Source: Geodermatophilus africanus
Lineage (GTDB): Bacteria; Actinomycetota; Actinomycetes; Mycobacteriales; Geodermatophilaceae
Length of the DNA stretch: 64,000 nucleotides
Assembly (NCBI RefSeq): GCF_900107105.1
Contig: NZ_FNOT01000002.1
Coordinates: forward strand, 124,001-188,000
Direction: 5' to 3'
Part shown: positions 15,432 through 23,777 of the stretch, one piece after another
How positions within the stretch are numbered: the stretch's first letter is position 1
Layout: every line of letters begins with the position of its first letter
Notes under the pieces: generated by a model
Seen by the model: only the letters and a program-made list of their open reading frames with translations
The model's database searches: none
What the model was told of the DNA's origin: nothing
Program-made: the position numbers and the translations under genes

Positions 15432-16157
15432 TCAGCGGGCGGGGGGTGCGCCGCGCAGCCGGACGACGGCGGCGCGGTGACGCCGCCGGCCGGCCAGCCG
15501 CCAGGCCAGCCGCGTCGACGCCGGCAGCCCGGCGAGCAGCCGCGCCCGGTCGGCGGCGGACGCGTCCTCGAGCGCCAGGCCGAGGACCAGCGACCGCTCG
15601 CGCCGTGACAGCGGGCAGCGCGCCGCCCGCGTGACCTCCGCCCACGCCGCGGGGGACAGGTGCGCGGCGAGCAGCGGCAGCAGGTCGCGCTCCTCCTCGG
15701 CGGTCTGCGCGTCGACGGCGTCGGCGAGGTCCAGGCAGGCCAGCGTGAAGGTGTCGCGGGCCCGGTCCGAGGCGGCGACCGCCCACTGCCGCGCGGCGGT
15801 GGACAGGCCGCGCAGCCGGACGTCGAGACCGGCGACTGCCGCGGTCCACCGCTGCACCGGGGGCAGGGCGGCGGGCGCCGCGCGCACCAGGGCCGGCCAG
15901 AGCAGCTCGCGCTCGACCGCGTGGTGGTGCAGCAGCAGGCGGCCCAGCAGGTCGGCGTGCCGGGTCAGGGCGCGGGTGCGGTCGGCGTCGTCGGCGGGGG
16001 CCCACGCGGACAGCTCGGCCAGCAGCCGCAGCTCCCGGCGCACCAGCCGGTGCAGCAACAGCTCGGAGGCGACCGCGCGGCAGGCCGGGACGCCGCCCGG
16101 GGGACCGCCGGGGGCCGTCCGGAGGGGGAAGCGGGGGAGCGCCGCGGCGGCGGGCAT
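15432..16157 (-). CDS. hemerythrin-like domain protein
   Basis: A 241-residue, mostly helical protein. Features in order: a first helix with HRLVRRELRLLAELSAW, then HADLLGRLLLHHHAVERELLWP (His/Glu ligand helix, about 68-90), then EEERDLLPLLAAHLSP (about 150-165). This order (H...HH..E...LWP...E...LLPLL) resembles the diiron HHE/hemerythrin family used for O2, NO or iron sensing. The C-terminal 75 residues are Arg-rich and unassigned. The ATG start precedes an Ala/Pro-rich leader. Metal binding is inferred from residue pattern only. Confidence 0.75.
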   Translation of the reverse strand: MPAAAALPRFPLRTAPGGPPGGVPACRAVASELLLHRLVRRELRLLAELSAWAPADDADRTRALTRHADLLGRLLLHHHAVERELLWPALVRAAPAALPPVQRWTAAVAGLDVRLRGLSTAARQWAVAASDRARDTFTLACLDLADAVDAQTAEEERDLLPLLAAHLSPAAWAEVTRAARCPLSRRERSLVLGLALEDASAADRARLLAGLPASTRLAWRLAGRRRHRAAVVRLRGAPPAR

Positions 16158-16313
16158 GGGGCACCTCGGGGGAACTGGGTCCGGGACCCCGCGAGCGTAG
16201 GGACGGCCGGTGCCCGCCCGACAGGGCTCTCGGTCCCTGTCCGGTCCGGCAGCGGATCACGACTCGCGGAGGGAGGAGGGACAGGAGGCCCCCCGGACGG
16301 TTACGTTTCGGCG

Positions 16314-17108
16314 GTGAGCGTGATCGCCCGCAACCGGGTCCGCGTGAGCGGGGTCGACGACGGGCGGCCGATGGTCTTCGCGCACGGGTTCGGGTGTGAC
16401 CAGGAGATGTGGCGCCTGGTCGTCCCGGACTTCGAGGTGGACCACCGCGTCGTCCTGTTCGACCACGTCGGCTCGGGCCGGTCGGACCTGTCGGCCTACC
16501 AGCCGGAGAAGTACGGATCGCTGCACGGCTACGCCGCCGACGTCGTGGAGATCTGCCGGGAGCTCGAGCTCGACGACGTCGTCTTCGTCGGGCACTCGGT
16601 GAGCGCGATGATCGGCGTCCTGGCCGCGGCCTGCGCCCCGGAGCTCTTCGGTGCGCTGGTGATGGTCGGGCCCAACCCGCGCTACGTGGACGACGGCGAC
16701 TACACCGGGGGCTTCTCGCGGGAGGACGTCGCCGCGCTGCTGGAGTCGCTCGACAGCAACCACCTGGGCTGGTCGGCGGCGATGGCGCCGGTGATCATGG
16801 GCAACCCCGACCGGCCGGAGCTGACTGCCGAGCTGACCAACAGCTTCTGCCGCACCGACCCGGACATCGCCCGGCAGTTCGCCCGGGTCACCTTCCTGTC
16901 CGACAACCGCGCCGACCTGCCCGGCGTCCGCGTGCCCACCCTCGTCCTGCAGTGCAGCGTCGACGCGATCGCCCCCGAAGTGGTCGGCCGGTACGTGCAC
17001 GAGCAGGTCCCGGGCAGCGTCCTCACCCGGCTGGCCGCCACCGGGCACTGCCCGCACCTGTCGGCGCCGGAGGAGACGACGGCGGCGATCCGGGCCTTCC
17101 TCGGGTAG
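16314..17108 (+). CDS. rsbQ: RsbQ-like alpha/beta hydrolase, stress-signal partner
   Basis: A 264-residue protein close in length and layout to Bacillus RsbQ. The oxyanion motif is FAHGFGCDQEMW (about 23-34), the nucleophile is in VGHSVSAM (Ser about 94), the Asp in CSVDAIAP (about 218) and the His in TGHCPHLS (about 245). The characteristic segment DHVGSGRSDLSAY follows strand 4. RsbQ-type hydrolases process a small molecule and are required for the adjacent PAS-phosphatase to signal energy stress. The stop codon shares one base with the phosphatase start (TAGTG), so the two are co-translated. The chosen GTG precedes SVIARNRVRVSG. Confidence 0.9.
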   Translation: MSVIARNRVRVSGVDDGRPMVFAHGFGCDQEMWRLVVPDFEVDHRVVLFDHVGSGRSDLSAYQPEKYGSLHGYAADVVEICRELELDDVVFVGHSVSAMIGVLAAACAPELFGALVMVGPNPRYVDDGDYTGGFSREDVAALLESLDSNHLGWSAAMAPVIMGNPDRPELTAELTNSFCRTDPDIARQFARVTFLSDNRADLPGVRVPTLVLQCSVDAIAPEVVGRYVHEQVPGSVLTRLAATGHCPHLSAPEETTAAIRAFLG

Positions 17109-19390
17109 TGCGCTTCGTGGACGAGCCGCGGCGACCGGACCCCCGGGAGGGTCCCGCCGGGCTGCGCCGGCTGCTCGAGGACGACCCGGCCGACCTGTAC
17201 GAGAATGCCCCGTGCGGCTACTTCTCCGCGCTCCCCGACGGGCAGATGGTCAAGGCCAACCGCACCTTCTGCGAGTGGACGGGGCGGCCGGTCGGCGAAC
17301 TGACCGGCCAGCGCTTCCAGGAGCTGTTGAGCATCGGCAGCCGGGTGTTCTACGAGACCCACCTGGCGCCGCTGCTGCGGATGCAGGGGATGGTGCGCGA
17401 GGTCGCGCTCGACGTCGTCCGCGCCGACGGGTCGGTGCTGCCGTGCCTGCTCAACGCGGTCGAGGTGCGCGACGAGGTGGGCGCGCCGCTGCTGGTCCGG
17501 GCGACGGTGTTCGAGGCGACGTCCCGGCGGCGGTACGAGCGGGCGCTGCTGGCCGCGCAGCGGGCCGCGGCCGAGTCCGAGCGCCGGGCGCACACGCTGC
17601 AGCAGGTGGTGTCGGAGGTCTCGGTGGCCGTCTCGGCGCGCGACGTGGCCGAGGTGATCGTGCGCCGCAGCCGGGAGGCGGTCGGGGCCAGCGGCGCCGC
17701 GCTGTGGCTGGCCGGCGAGCGGCGGGCCAGCCCACGACCCGAGCCGTCGGTGCCGCCGCTGGAGCTGGTCGCCGTCGACGGCATCGCCCCCGAGCTGCTG
17801 GAGGCGATGGAGGCCGCCGCGCTGGGCGGCGCGGAGCTGGTGCGCGACGGCGGGGTGCACACGGTGCCGCTGGGCGCGGGGCTGCGGGCGGTGTGGCCGG
17901 GACTGGCCGTCGCCATGGAGGAGGCCGGGCAGGAGGCGCTCGTCGTCGTCCCGGTGGACGCCGACCACCGGCACCTCGGTGCGCTGGTGCTGCTCCTCGG
18001 GGTGACGGGGGACAGCGGGCTGATCGATCTGACCGCCCCCGGGGAGCGGGGGCACCTGATCCAGGCCGACGCCGACCTGCTGGCCACCGTCGGCCGCCAG
18101 GCGGGGCAGGCGATCGAGCGGGTGCGGCTGTTCGAGGAGACCACGCGGCAGGCGGAGCGCTCGGCCTTCCTGCTCGACGCGGCCCGGCTCATGGCCTCCG
18201 CCGGCGACGTGCCCGAGACCGCGGAGCGGCTCGCCGAGCTGGCGGTGCCGCGGCTGGCCGACGTCTGTGTCATCGACCTGGCCGTCGAGCACGGGCTGGT
18301 CCGCGCGGCCGCCCGGCACGGCGACCCGGCCCGCCAGCACCTCGCCGTCGGCCTGCAGGAACGCCACCTGCCGCACTCCGGGTCGCCGCACCCGGCCGTG
18401 CAGGCCGTGGAGCTGGGCCGGACGGTGTGGATCCGCGAGGTGACCGACCGGTGGCTCGCGCAGATCACCGCCGGCGAGGAGCACCTGGGGGTCGCCCGCG
18501 CCCTCGAGCTGGTCAACCTCGTCTGCGTCCCGCTGCTCGCCGACGGGCGGGCGCTCGGCGTCCTCAGCCTGGGCAGCGACCGGCGGCGCGGGCCGTTCAC
18601 GCCGGCCGACGTCGAGGTCGCCGAGCAGCTGGCGCTGCAGGTGTCGCAGGTGGTGGACAAGGCGCAGCGGCTGGAGCTGGAGACCCGCACGTCGCACACG
18701 CTGCAGGACAACCTGCTGCCCCCCGCGCCGCCGCCGGTGCCCGGGCTGGCGGCCGCCGTCCGCTACCTGCCGGCCAGCCGCGGCGCGGACGTGGGCGGGG
18801 ACTTCTACGACGTCGTCCCGCTGCCCGGCGGGCAGGTGGCGCTCGCCGTGGGGGACGTCGTCGGGCACGACATCACCGCGGCCGCCGTCATGGGGCAGCT
18901 GCGCAGCGTCTACCGGGCGCTGCTGGCCGACCGGCCGCCGCCGAGCGCGGTCATCGACCGGCTGCAGGCGAGCTGGTCGCTGATGGGCCTGCAGCGGATG
19001 GCCACCGCGCTGTTCGGGGTGCTCGACCCCGGCACCGGCCGGCTGCGGATGGCGTCGGCCGGGCACCTGTCCCCGCTGCTGGTCGGCTGCGGGACGGCGG
19101 AGCTGCTCGACGTGCGGCCCAGCCGGATGCTCGGCGCGCCACCGGCGCCGGGCCCCGCGGTGGAGTGGGCCGGGGTGCTCGCGCCGGGGGCGACGCTGCT
19201 GCTCTACACCGACGGGCTGGTGGAGAGCCGGGACGCCGACATCGACCAGGGCCTGGCCGCGTTGATCGAGGCCGCGCGGGCCGCGGGCACCACCGACCCC
19301 GACGAGCTGTGCGACCGGGTGCTGGCCGAGCTCGCGAGCGGGGTGCGCGCCGACGACGTGGCGCTGCTGGCCATCGGCCGACGCCCCTAG
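17108..19390 (+). CDS. PAS-GAF-GAF PP2C phosphatase (RsbP/RsbU-like)
   Basis: A 760-residue regulator. Domains in order: PAS (about 30-145; LYENAPCGYFSALPDG, then FYETHLAPLL), a short coiled coil (about 148-175), a GAF-like domain (about 175-345), a second GAF domain (about 355-525; VNLVCVPLLADGRALGVL) and a SpoIIE-type PP2C domain (about 540-758) with DVGGDFYDVV, VGDVVGHD, LYTDGLVESRD and ADDVALL. These supply the acidic metal-binding residues. It should dephosphorylate an anti-sigma-factor antagonist in the cytoplasm. With the coupled RsbQ it parallels the RsbQ-RsbP energy-stress branch, but the extra GAF domains are not in Bacillus RsbP. No RsbV, RsbW or sigma gene is in the window. Confidence 0.9.
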   Translation: MRFVDEPRRPDPREGPAGLRRLLEDDPADLYENAPCGYFSALPDGQMVKANRTFCEWTGRPVGELTGQRFQELLSIGSRVFYETHLAPLLRMQGMVREVALDVVRADGSVLPCLLNAVEVRDEVGAPLLVRATVFEATSRRRYERALLAAQRAAAESERRAHTLQQVVSEVSVAVSARDVAEVIVRRSREAVGASGAALWLAGERRASPRPEPSVPPLELVAVDGIAPELLEAMEAAALGGAELVRDGGVHTVPLGAGLRAVWPGLAVAMEEAGQEALVVVPVDADHRHLGALVLLLGVTGDSGLIDLTAPGERGHLIQADADLLATVGRQAGQAIERVRLFEETTRQAERSAFLLDAARLMASAGDVPETAERLAELAVPRLADVCVIDLAVEHGLVRAAARHGDPARQHLAVGLQERHLPHSGSPHPAVQAVELGRTVWIREVTDRWLAQITAGEEHLGVARALELVNLVCVPLLADGRALGVLSLGSDRRRGPFTPADVEVAEQLALQVSQVVDKAQRLELETRTSHTLQDNLLPPAPPPVPGLAAAVRYLPASRGADVGGDFYDVVPLPGGQVALAVGDVVGHDITAAAVMGQLRSVYRALLADRPPPSAVIDRLQASWSLMGLQRMATALFGVLDPGTGRLRMASAGHLSPLLVGCGTAELLDVRPSRMLGAPPAPGPAVEWAGVLAPGATLLLYTDGLVESRDADIDQGLAALIEAARAAGTTDPDELCDRVLAELASGVRADDVALLAIGRRP

Positions 19391-19448
19391 CGCCTGCCCC
19401 CTCCGCGGGCCACCATCAGGACAGGCACGTGCGGCGCGGGAGGCGGCC

Positions 19449-19793
19449 ATGGAGCGTCGACCCAACCCGGTGACCGAGTCGATCGACGGGGCCACCGGCG
19501 ACATCACGATGTCCGGCGACGCGATGCGCTGGTCGCCGGAGCTGGCCGAGGGGCAGGCGCGCGGGGTCGCGGCGCCCGGTGCCCTCCCGGGGGTGGACGT
19601 GGCCGCCGGCTTCGGTGCGCTGCTCGGCCTGGACGGCCCGGGCGTGCGGCGGCTGGTGTCCGGCGCGGTGACCTCGCTGGCGACCGTGGCCGGGGACGTC
19701 GTCGCCGAGCTGCGGCAGCTCACCCGCGGCCCCGAGGAGGGCGAGGACGACGACGCCGTGCCGGGCGCCCCGCCGTCGTCGTCCCCCGGCTGA
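19449..19793 (+). CDS. hypothetical protein, acidic C-terminus
   Basis: A 114-residue protein preceded by GCGGGAGGCGGCC with GGGAGG about 6 bases before the ATG. The middle part (VDVAAGFGALLGLDGPGVRRLVSGAVTSL) is weakly helical. The tail is acidic then Ser/Pro-rich (EEGEDDDAVPG). No signal peptide, membrane segment or known motif is visible. It lies 58 bp after the phosphatase and 90 bp before the acyl-CoA dehydrogenase pair. Confidence 0.55.
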   Translation: MERRPNPVTESIDGATGDITMSGDAMRWSPELAEGQARGVAAPGALPGVDVAAGFGALLGLDGPGVRRLVSGAVTSLATVAGDVVAELRQLTRGPEEGEDDDAVPGAPPSSSPG

Positions 19794-19883
19794 CCGGGGC
19801 TCCCGGAGGCCGCCGCGCTGCCCACGCTGACGCCCTGTACAACCGAGGGGGCACAGCCACACCGACGTGGGGAGTCGCACCGC

Positions 19884-21050
19884 ATGAGCAGTCCGCTGAC
19901 CCTGGCGCCCGCGCCGCCGTCCGAGGCCGCCGAGGAGGTCCGCGCGCAGGTGCGGGAGTTCCTCGCCGGGGAGCTGGCCGCGGGCTCCTTCACCACGCAC
20001 GTCGACACCTGGTTGTCCGGCGTCGACCCGGCGTTCTCCCGCAAGCTCGGTGAGCGCGGCTGGCTGGGGATGACGTGGCCGAAGCAGTACGGCGGGCACG
20101 AGCGCTCGGCGATGGAGCGCTACGCGGTGACCGAGGAGCTGCTGGCCGCCGGCGCCCCCGTGGCGGCGCACTGGATCGCCGACCGGCAGTCCGGCCCGAA
20201 CCTGCTCCGCTACGGCACCGAGGCGCAGCGGCAGGCGATCCTGCCGCGGATCGCCGCGGGGGAGTGCTACTTCGTCATCGGCATGTCCGAGCCGGACTCC
20301 GGCTCCGACCTCGCCTCGATCCGCACCCGCGCGGCCCGCAACGGCGACGGTGACTGGGTGGTCAACGGCGCCAAGGTGTGGACGTCGAACGCGCACCACT
20401 CGCACTACGCGATCACGCTCGTGCGCACGGGCCCGCCCGGGGAGGGCCCGCGCGGCAAGCACCAGGGCCTGACCCAGCTGCTGGTCGACCTGTCCCTGCC
20501 GGGGATCAGCATCAACCCGATCCGCATCCTCGACGGCGGCCACCACTTCAACGAGGTCGTGTTCGACGACGCCGTCGTCCCCGGCGACATGCTGCTCGGC
20601 GAGGAGGGCGCCGGCTGGCACCAGGTGACCGCGGAGCTGGCGTTCGAGCGGTCGGGACCGGAGCGGTTCCTGTCGACCTACCCGCTCCTGGCGGAGTTCG
20701 GCCGACGGGCCTGCGACACCGGCGACGGCGCGCAGCTGGCCGCGCTCGGCCGGCTCTCGGCGCGGCTGCTGGCGCTGCGCCAGCTCTCGCTGCGGATCGC
20801 GGCGGCGCTGGACCGCGGCGAGCTGCCCGACATCCCCGCGGCACTGGTCAAGGACGTCGGGACGACGTTCGAGGCCGACGTGGTCGACGAGGTCCGCCGG
20901 GTGGTCGACGTGACGCCCTCGCTGGACTCCCCCGACCCGCTGGGGCGGGCGCTGGCCGAGGCGCAGCTGCACGCGCCTGGCTACACGCTGCGGGGCGGGA
21001 CCAACGAGATCCTCAGGGGCATCGTGGCGCGCGGGCTTGGACTGCGCTGA
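19884..21050 (+). CDS. acyl-CoA dehydrogenase, subunit 1 of heteromeric pair A
   Basis: A 388-residue FadE-type flavoprotein. Recognisable blocks are RGWLGMTWPKQYGGHERS (about 54-71), EELLAAGAPVAAHWIADRQ, the FAD/substrate loop GMSEPDSGSDLASIRTRA (about 133-150) and the C-terminal GGTNEILRGIVARGLGL. It oxidises an acyl-CoA to the enoyl-CoA with FAD. A second dehydrogenase-like gene starts on the last base of its stop codon (TGATG), the usual arrangement of alpha2beta2 acyl-CoA dehydrogenases that handle bulky CoA esters in actinobacteria. It is strongly similar to the gene at 61763-62896. Confidence 0.92.
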   Translation: MSSPLTLAPAPPSEAAEEVRAQVREFLAGELAAGSFTTHVDTWLSGVDPAFSRKLGERGWLGMTWPKQYGGHERSAMERYAVTEELLAAGAPVAAHWIADRQSGPNLLRYGTEAQRQAILPRIAAGECYFVIGMSEPDSGSDLASIRTRAARNGDGDWVVNGAKVWTSNAHHSHYAITLVRTGPPGEGPRGKHQGLTQLLVDLSLPGISINPIRILDGGHHFNEVVFDDAVVPGDMLLGEEGAGWHQVTAELAFERSGPERFLSTYPLLAEFGRRACDTGDGAQLAALGRLSARLLALRQLSLRIAAALDRGELPDIPAALVKDVGTTFEADVVDEVRRVVDVTPSLDSPDPLGRALAEAQLHAPGYTLRGGTNEILRGIVARGLGLR

Positions 21051-22123
21051 TGGCCTCCGACCAGGACCTGGTGATCGAGACCGTCCGCGACATCCTCTCG
21101 GCTCACGAGCCGTTCGCGCTCACCGCGGACACCGCCTGGGACGCCGGGTTGTGGGCCGACCTGGCGGAGGCGGGGCTGACCGGGGTGGGGCTGCCCGAGG
21201 AGGCCGGCGGCTCGGGCGGTGAGCTGGCCGACGCGGTGGCCGTCGTCCGCACGCTCGCCGCGGGGGCCGGGGCGGTGCCGGTGGCCGAGCAGCTGCTCGC
21301 CGCGGGCCCCGCGCTGCTGGCCGCGGACCTCGACCTGCCCGACCCGGCGCAGCCGCTGACGCTGGCGGTCGCCGGGGCGGTGCACGCCGAGCCGTCGGAC
21401 GACGGCGACGGGCCGGGGCGCTGGACGCTCACCGGCACCGCGACCGACGTCGCGTGGGCCGGGGTCGCGCGGCACGTCGTCGTCCTGGCGCAGCCGCCCG
21501 AGGGCATCGAGGGCGCGGTGCTCGCGCTGGTGGACGCCGAGGGGTTGGCGACCAGCGACGCGCGCAACCTGGCGGGGGAGCCGCGCGGGTCGCTGGTCCT
21601 CGGGGGTGCCCCGGCGTCCGGCGCGCTGCTGACCCCCGCGTACGCCGGCGAGGTGCGGGCCCGCTACGCGCTGGCGCGGGCGGTGCAGCTGGCCGCGGCG
21701 CTGGAGCAGGTGCTGGCCTGGACGGTGCAGTACGCCGGGGAGCGGCACCAGTTCGGCCGGCCGCTGGGCAGGTTCCAGGCGGTGCAGATGGAACTCGCCG
21801 AGATGGCCGGCGAGGTCTCCGCGGTGACGGCGTTGGTCGACGCCGCCGTCCAGGCGCTCGAGCGGGGGGAGGACGTCGTGCTCCCCGCGGCGGCGGCGAA
21901 GGTGCGGGCGGGGGCGGCGGTCGAGGTCGTGGCGCGGCTGGCGCACCAGGTGCACGGCGCGATCGGGTTCACCCAGGAGCACAAGCTGCACCACCTCACC
22001 CGCCGGCTGTGGTCCTGGCGCGACGAGGCCGGCTCGGAGCTGACCTGGTCGCAGGTGCTCGGCGTGGGGCTGCTCGCCGAGGGCGGCGACGGGCTCTGGC
22101 CGGCGCTGACCCGGGTGGTGTGA
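21050..22123 (+). CDS. acyl-CoA dehydrogenase, subunit 2 of heteromeric pair A
   Basis: A 357-residue acyl-CoA dehydrogenase fold protein. Conserved stretches are VGLPEEAGGSGGELADA (about 46-62), GERHQFGRPLGRFQAVQ (about 228-244), and HQVHGAIGFTQEHKLHH then RRLWSWRDEAG near 310-330. It is shorter than subunit 1 and has lost the central SEPDSGSD-type loop. It therefore probably contributes only part of the FAD site, as in other heterotetrameric members. It is translated by one-base stop/start overlap with subunit 1. Its paralogue is the gene at 62893-63990. Confidence 0.9.
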   Translation: MASDQDLVIETVRDILSAHEPFALTADTAWDAGLWADLAEAGLTGVGLPEEAGGSGGELADAVAVVRTLAAGAGAVPVAEQLLAAGPALLAADLDLPDPAQPLTLAVAGAVHAEPSDDGDGPGRWTLTGTATDVAWAGVARHVVVLAQPPEGIEGAVLALVDAEGLATSDARNLAGEPRGSLVLGGAPASGALLTPAYAGEVRARYALARAVQLAAALEQVLAWTVQYAGERHQFGRPLGRFQAVQMELAEMAGEVSAVTALVDAAVQALERGEDVVLPAAAAKVRAGAAVEVVARLAHQVHGAIGFTQEHKLHHLTRRLWSWRDEAGSELTWSQVLGVGLLAEGGDGLWPALTRVV

Positions 22124-22282
22124 GGACGGCCCTCCCGAGCGCGCGGCGGGACCGTGCACGGGGCCGCGGTCTGCCCTGCGCCCCTCCGTGCCGGGGGCCG
22201 ACCCGCGGTCTCCGCGTGGTCGCTGCGACCTCGGTCGGACGGGACCGGGCGGTGACACCCGCTCGTCCGGGGGCCGCTGCGC

Positions 22283-22903
22283 TCACCCGGTCTCGGGTAC
22301 CCGCAGGTGGGCGAGCACGAGGTCGAACTCGGCCACCTCGAGGATCTGGCTGTCCATCGTGGCGGCGAACTCCTCCCGGACGGCCGTGGCGTCGGTCCGG
22401 GAGCGTTCCAGGGTCATCCGGTCGGCGTAGGTCACCGAGCCGGCGGCCCGCCCGACCCGGCGGTCGACGAGCAGGCTGGCGCTGCAGAAGCCGCCGAGCT
22501 CCTCGAGCCGCGGCAGCAGGCTCACCCGGTACGCGTCGAGGGCCTGCTCCACCCGGCTCGGGTCGGTCCGGGTCCAGGTGACCCGGGTGCAGGCGCCGTC
22601 GGGTGCCTCGTGCACCCGGTGCAGGACGGCGATCTCCCACGTGCGCAGCTCCACCTCGCCGCCGAGCATCTCGGCGAACCGGGTCCGCAGCGGCCGCAGC
22701 TGCTCGCCGGTGCCGGCCATGGCCGCCTCGTCCTTCCAGGACGTGGTGGCGATGCAGCGCCCGGTGTCGCGGTCGGCGAGCATCGACAGGCCGACGTAGC
22801 CGGGCAGGCCCTCGACCGCGGGCATGACCCTGTCCCGCAGGAAGGCGACGCCGTCGTCGATCGCCTCCGGGTCGCCGTGGACGGTGGCGGTGCGTGCGTA
22901 CAC
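22283..22903 (-). CDS. tandem ABM-like dimeric alpha/beta-barrel protein, copy 2
   Basis: A 206-residue protein made of two related halves of about 100 residues. Half one has VEGLPGYVGLSMLADRDTG and then TTSWKDEAAM. Half two has RLEELGGFCSASLLVDRRVG, then SVTYADRMTL. This pattern (G-Y/F-x-G-x-S-x-L, then an aromatic strand with SW or TY) fits the ABM/dimeric ferredoxin-like fold used by small monooxygenases. No heme or catalytic residue can be assigned. The GTG start has GGGAGAGGAGAGAG upstream. It is about half identical to the adjacent upstream gene and shares its ending HLRVPET. Confidence 0.72.
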   Translation of the reverse strand: MYARTATVHGDPEAIDDGVAFLRDRVMPAVEGLPGYVGLSMLADRDTGRCIATTSWKDEAAMAGTGEQLRPLRTRFAEMLGGEVELRTWEIAVLHRVHEAPDGACTRVTWTRTDPSRVEQALDAYRVSLLPRLEELGGFCSASLLVDRRVGRAAGSVTYADRMTLERSRTDATAVREEFAATMDSQILEVAEFDLVLAHLRVPETG

Positions 22904-22960
22904 GTGCTCTCTCCTCTCCCGGCGGGCCGGCCGGGACGGTCCCGGCCGACCCCGCTGGGG

Positions 22961-23584
22961 TCACGCGGTCTCGGGTACCCGCAGGTGGGCGAGGACCAGG
23001 TCGAACTCCCGGACGTCGGTGACGGCCAGGCCCATCCCCGTCGCGAAGTCCTCCCGCAGCGCGCGGGCGCTCTCGCGGTTCTCGACCATGTCCTCCCGGC
23101 TGTCGTAGGTGACTGCCGATACGGCCATGCCCTCGGCCGGGTGGGTCATGAGGCTGACGCTGCAGAAGCCGGCGAGGTCGTCCAGCCGCGGCATCAAGCT
23201 GATCCGGAAGGCGTCGATGGCGCGCTCCATGGCGTCGGGCTCGCCGCGGATCCACGTCACGCGGGCGCACGCGCCGTGGTGGGCCTCGTGACGGCGGTGC
23301 ATGGCCGACACCTCCCACTCGTGCACCTCGTACTCGGCGCCGCCGAAGACCTGGATCGCGCGGTCCCGCATCGGCCGCACCCCCTCGGCGCTGGCCTGCA
23401 TCGACTCCCGGTCACGCCACGACGTCGTGACGATGCACGTCCCGGACTCCCGGTCGGCGAGCATGGACAGGCCGACGCAGCCGTCCATGCCGCGGACGGC
23501 GGGCATCATCTCGTCGCGCACGTAGTCGGTCCCCGCGTCGATCGACTGGGGGTTGCCGCGGATGGTGGTCGAGCGTGCGTACAC
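22961..23584 (-). CDS. tandem ABM-like dimeric alpha/beta-barrel protein, copy 1
   Basis: A 207-residue paralogue of the gene immediately downstream, with the same two-half structure (GMDGCVGLSMLADRESG with TTSWRDRESM; LDDLAGFCSVSLMTH with SAVTYDSRED). The GTG start (VYARSTTIRG) has GAGAGGAG about 7 bases upstream. The final 40 bp are almost identical to the end of the neighbouring copy. That indicates a recent tandem duplication or gene conversion at the 3' end. It diverges from the AlaX-like gene across 193 bp. The biochemical role is unknown. Confidence 0.72.
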   Translation of the reverse strand: MYARSTTIRGNPQSIDAGTDYVRDEMMPAVRGMDGCVGLSMLADRESGTCIVTTSWRDRESMQASAEGVRPMRDRAIQVFGGAEYEVHEWEVSAMHRRHEAHHGACARVTWIRGEPDAMERAIDAFRISLMPRLDDLAGFCSVSLMTHPAEGMAVSAVTYDSREDMVENRESARALREDFATGMGLAVTDVREFDLVLAHLRVPETA

Positions 23585-23777
23585 GGCACCGCTCCTCTCC
23601 GTTGCGCTGGAGTTACCGGACGGCGGTGCTCGCGCGGCATCGCCGCGCCGCCCAGCGTCCTCGCGCGGGCAGCCGGTGGCAACGACCCGGCGCGTCCGAC
23701 CGGCACCGGCCCGTCCGCTGAGAGGGTCACGGTCCTGCCGGTGGCCGCCGTCCGCCCGGAGGGGGCAGCATGCCGGG

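Noticed and set aside
16700-20044. 1114-codon minus-strand frame opposite rsbQ and the phosphatase
   Set aside because: It covers several genes with recognisable domains on the other strand and has no motif of its own.
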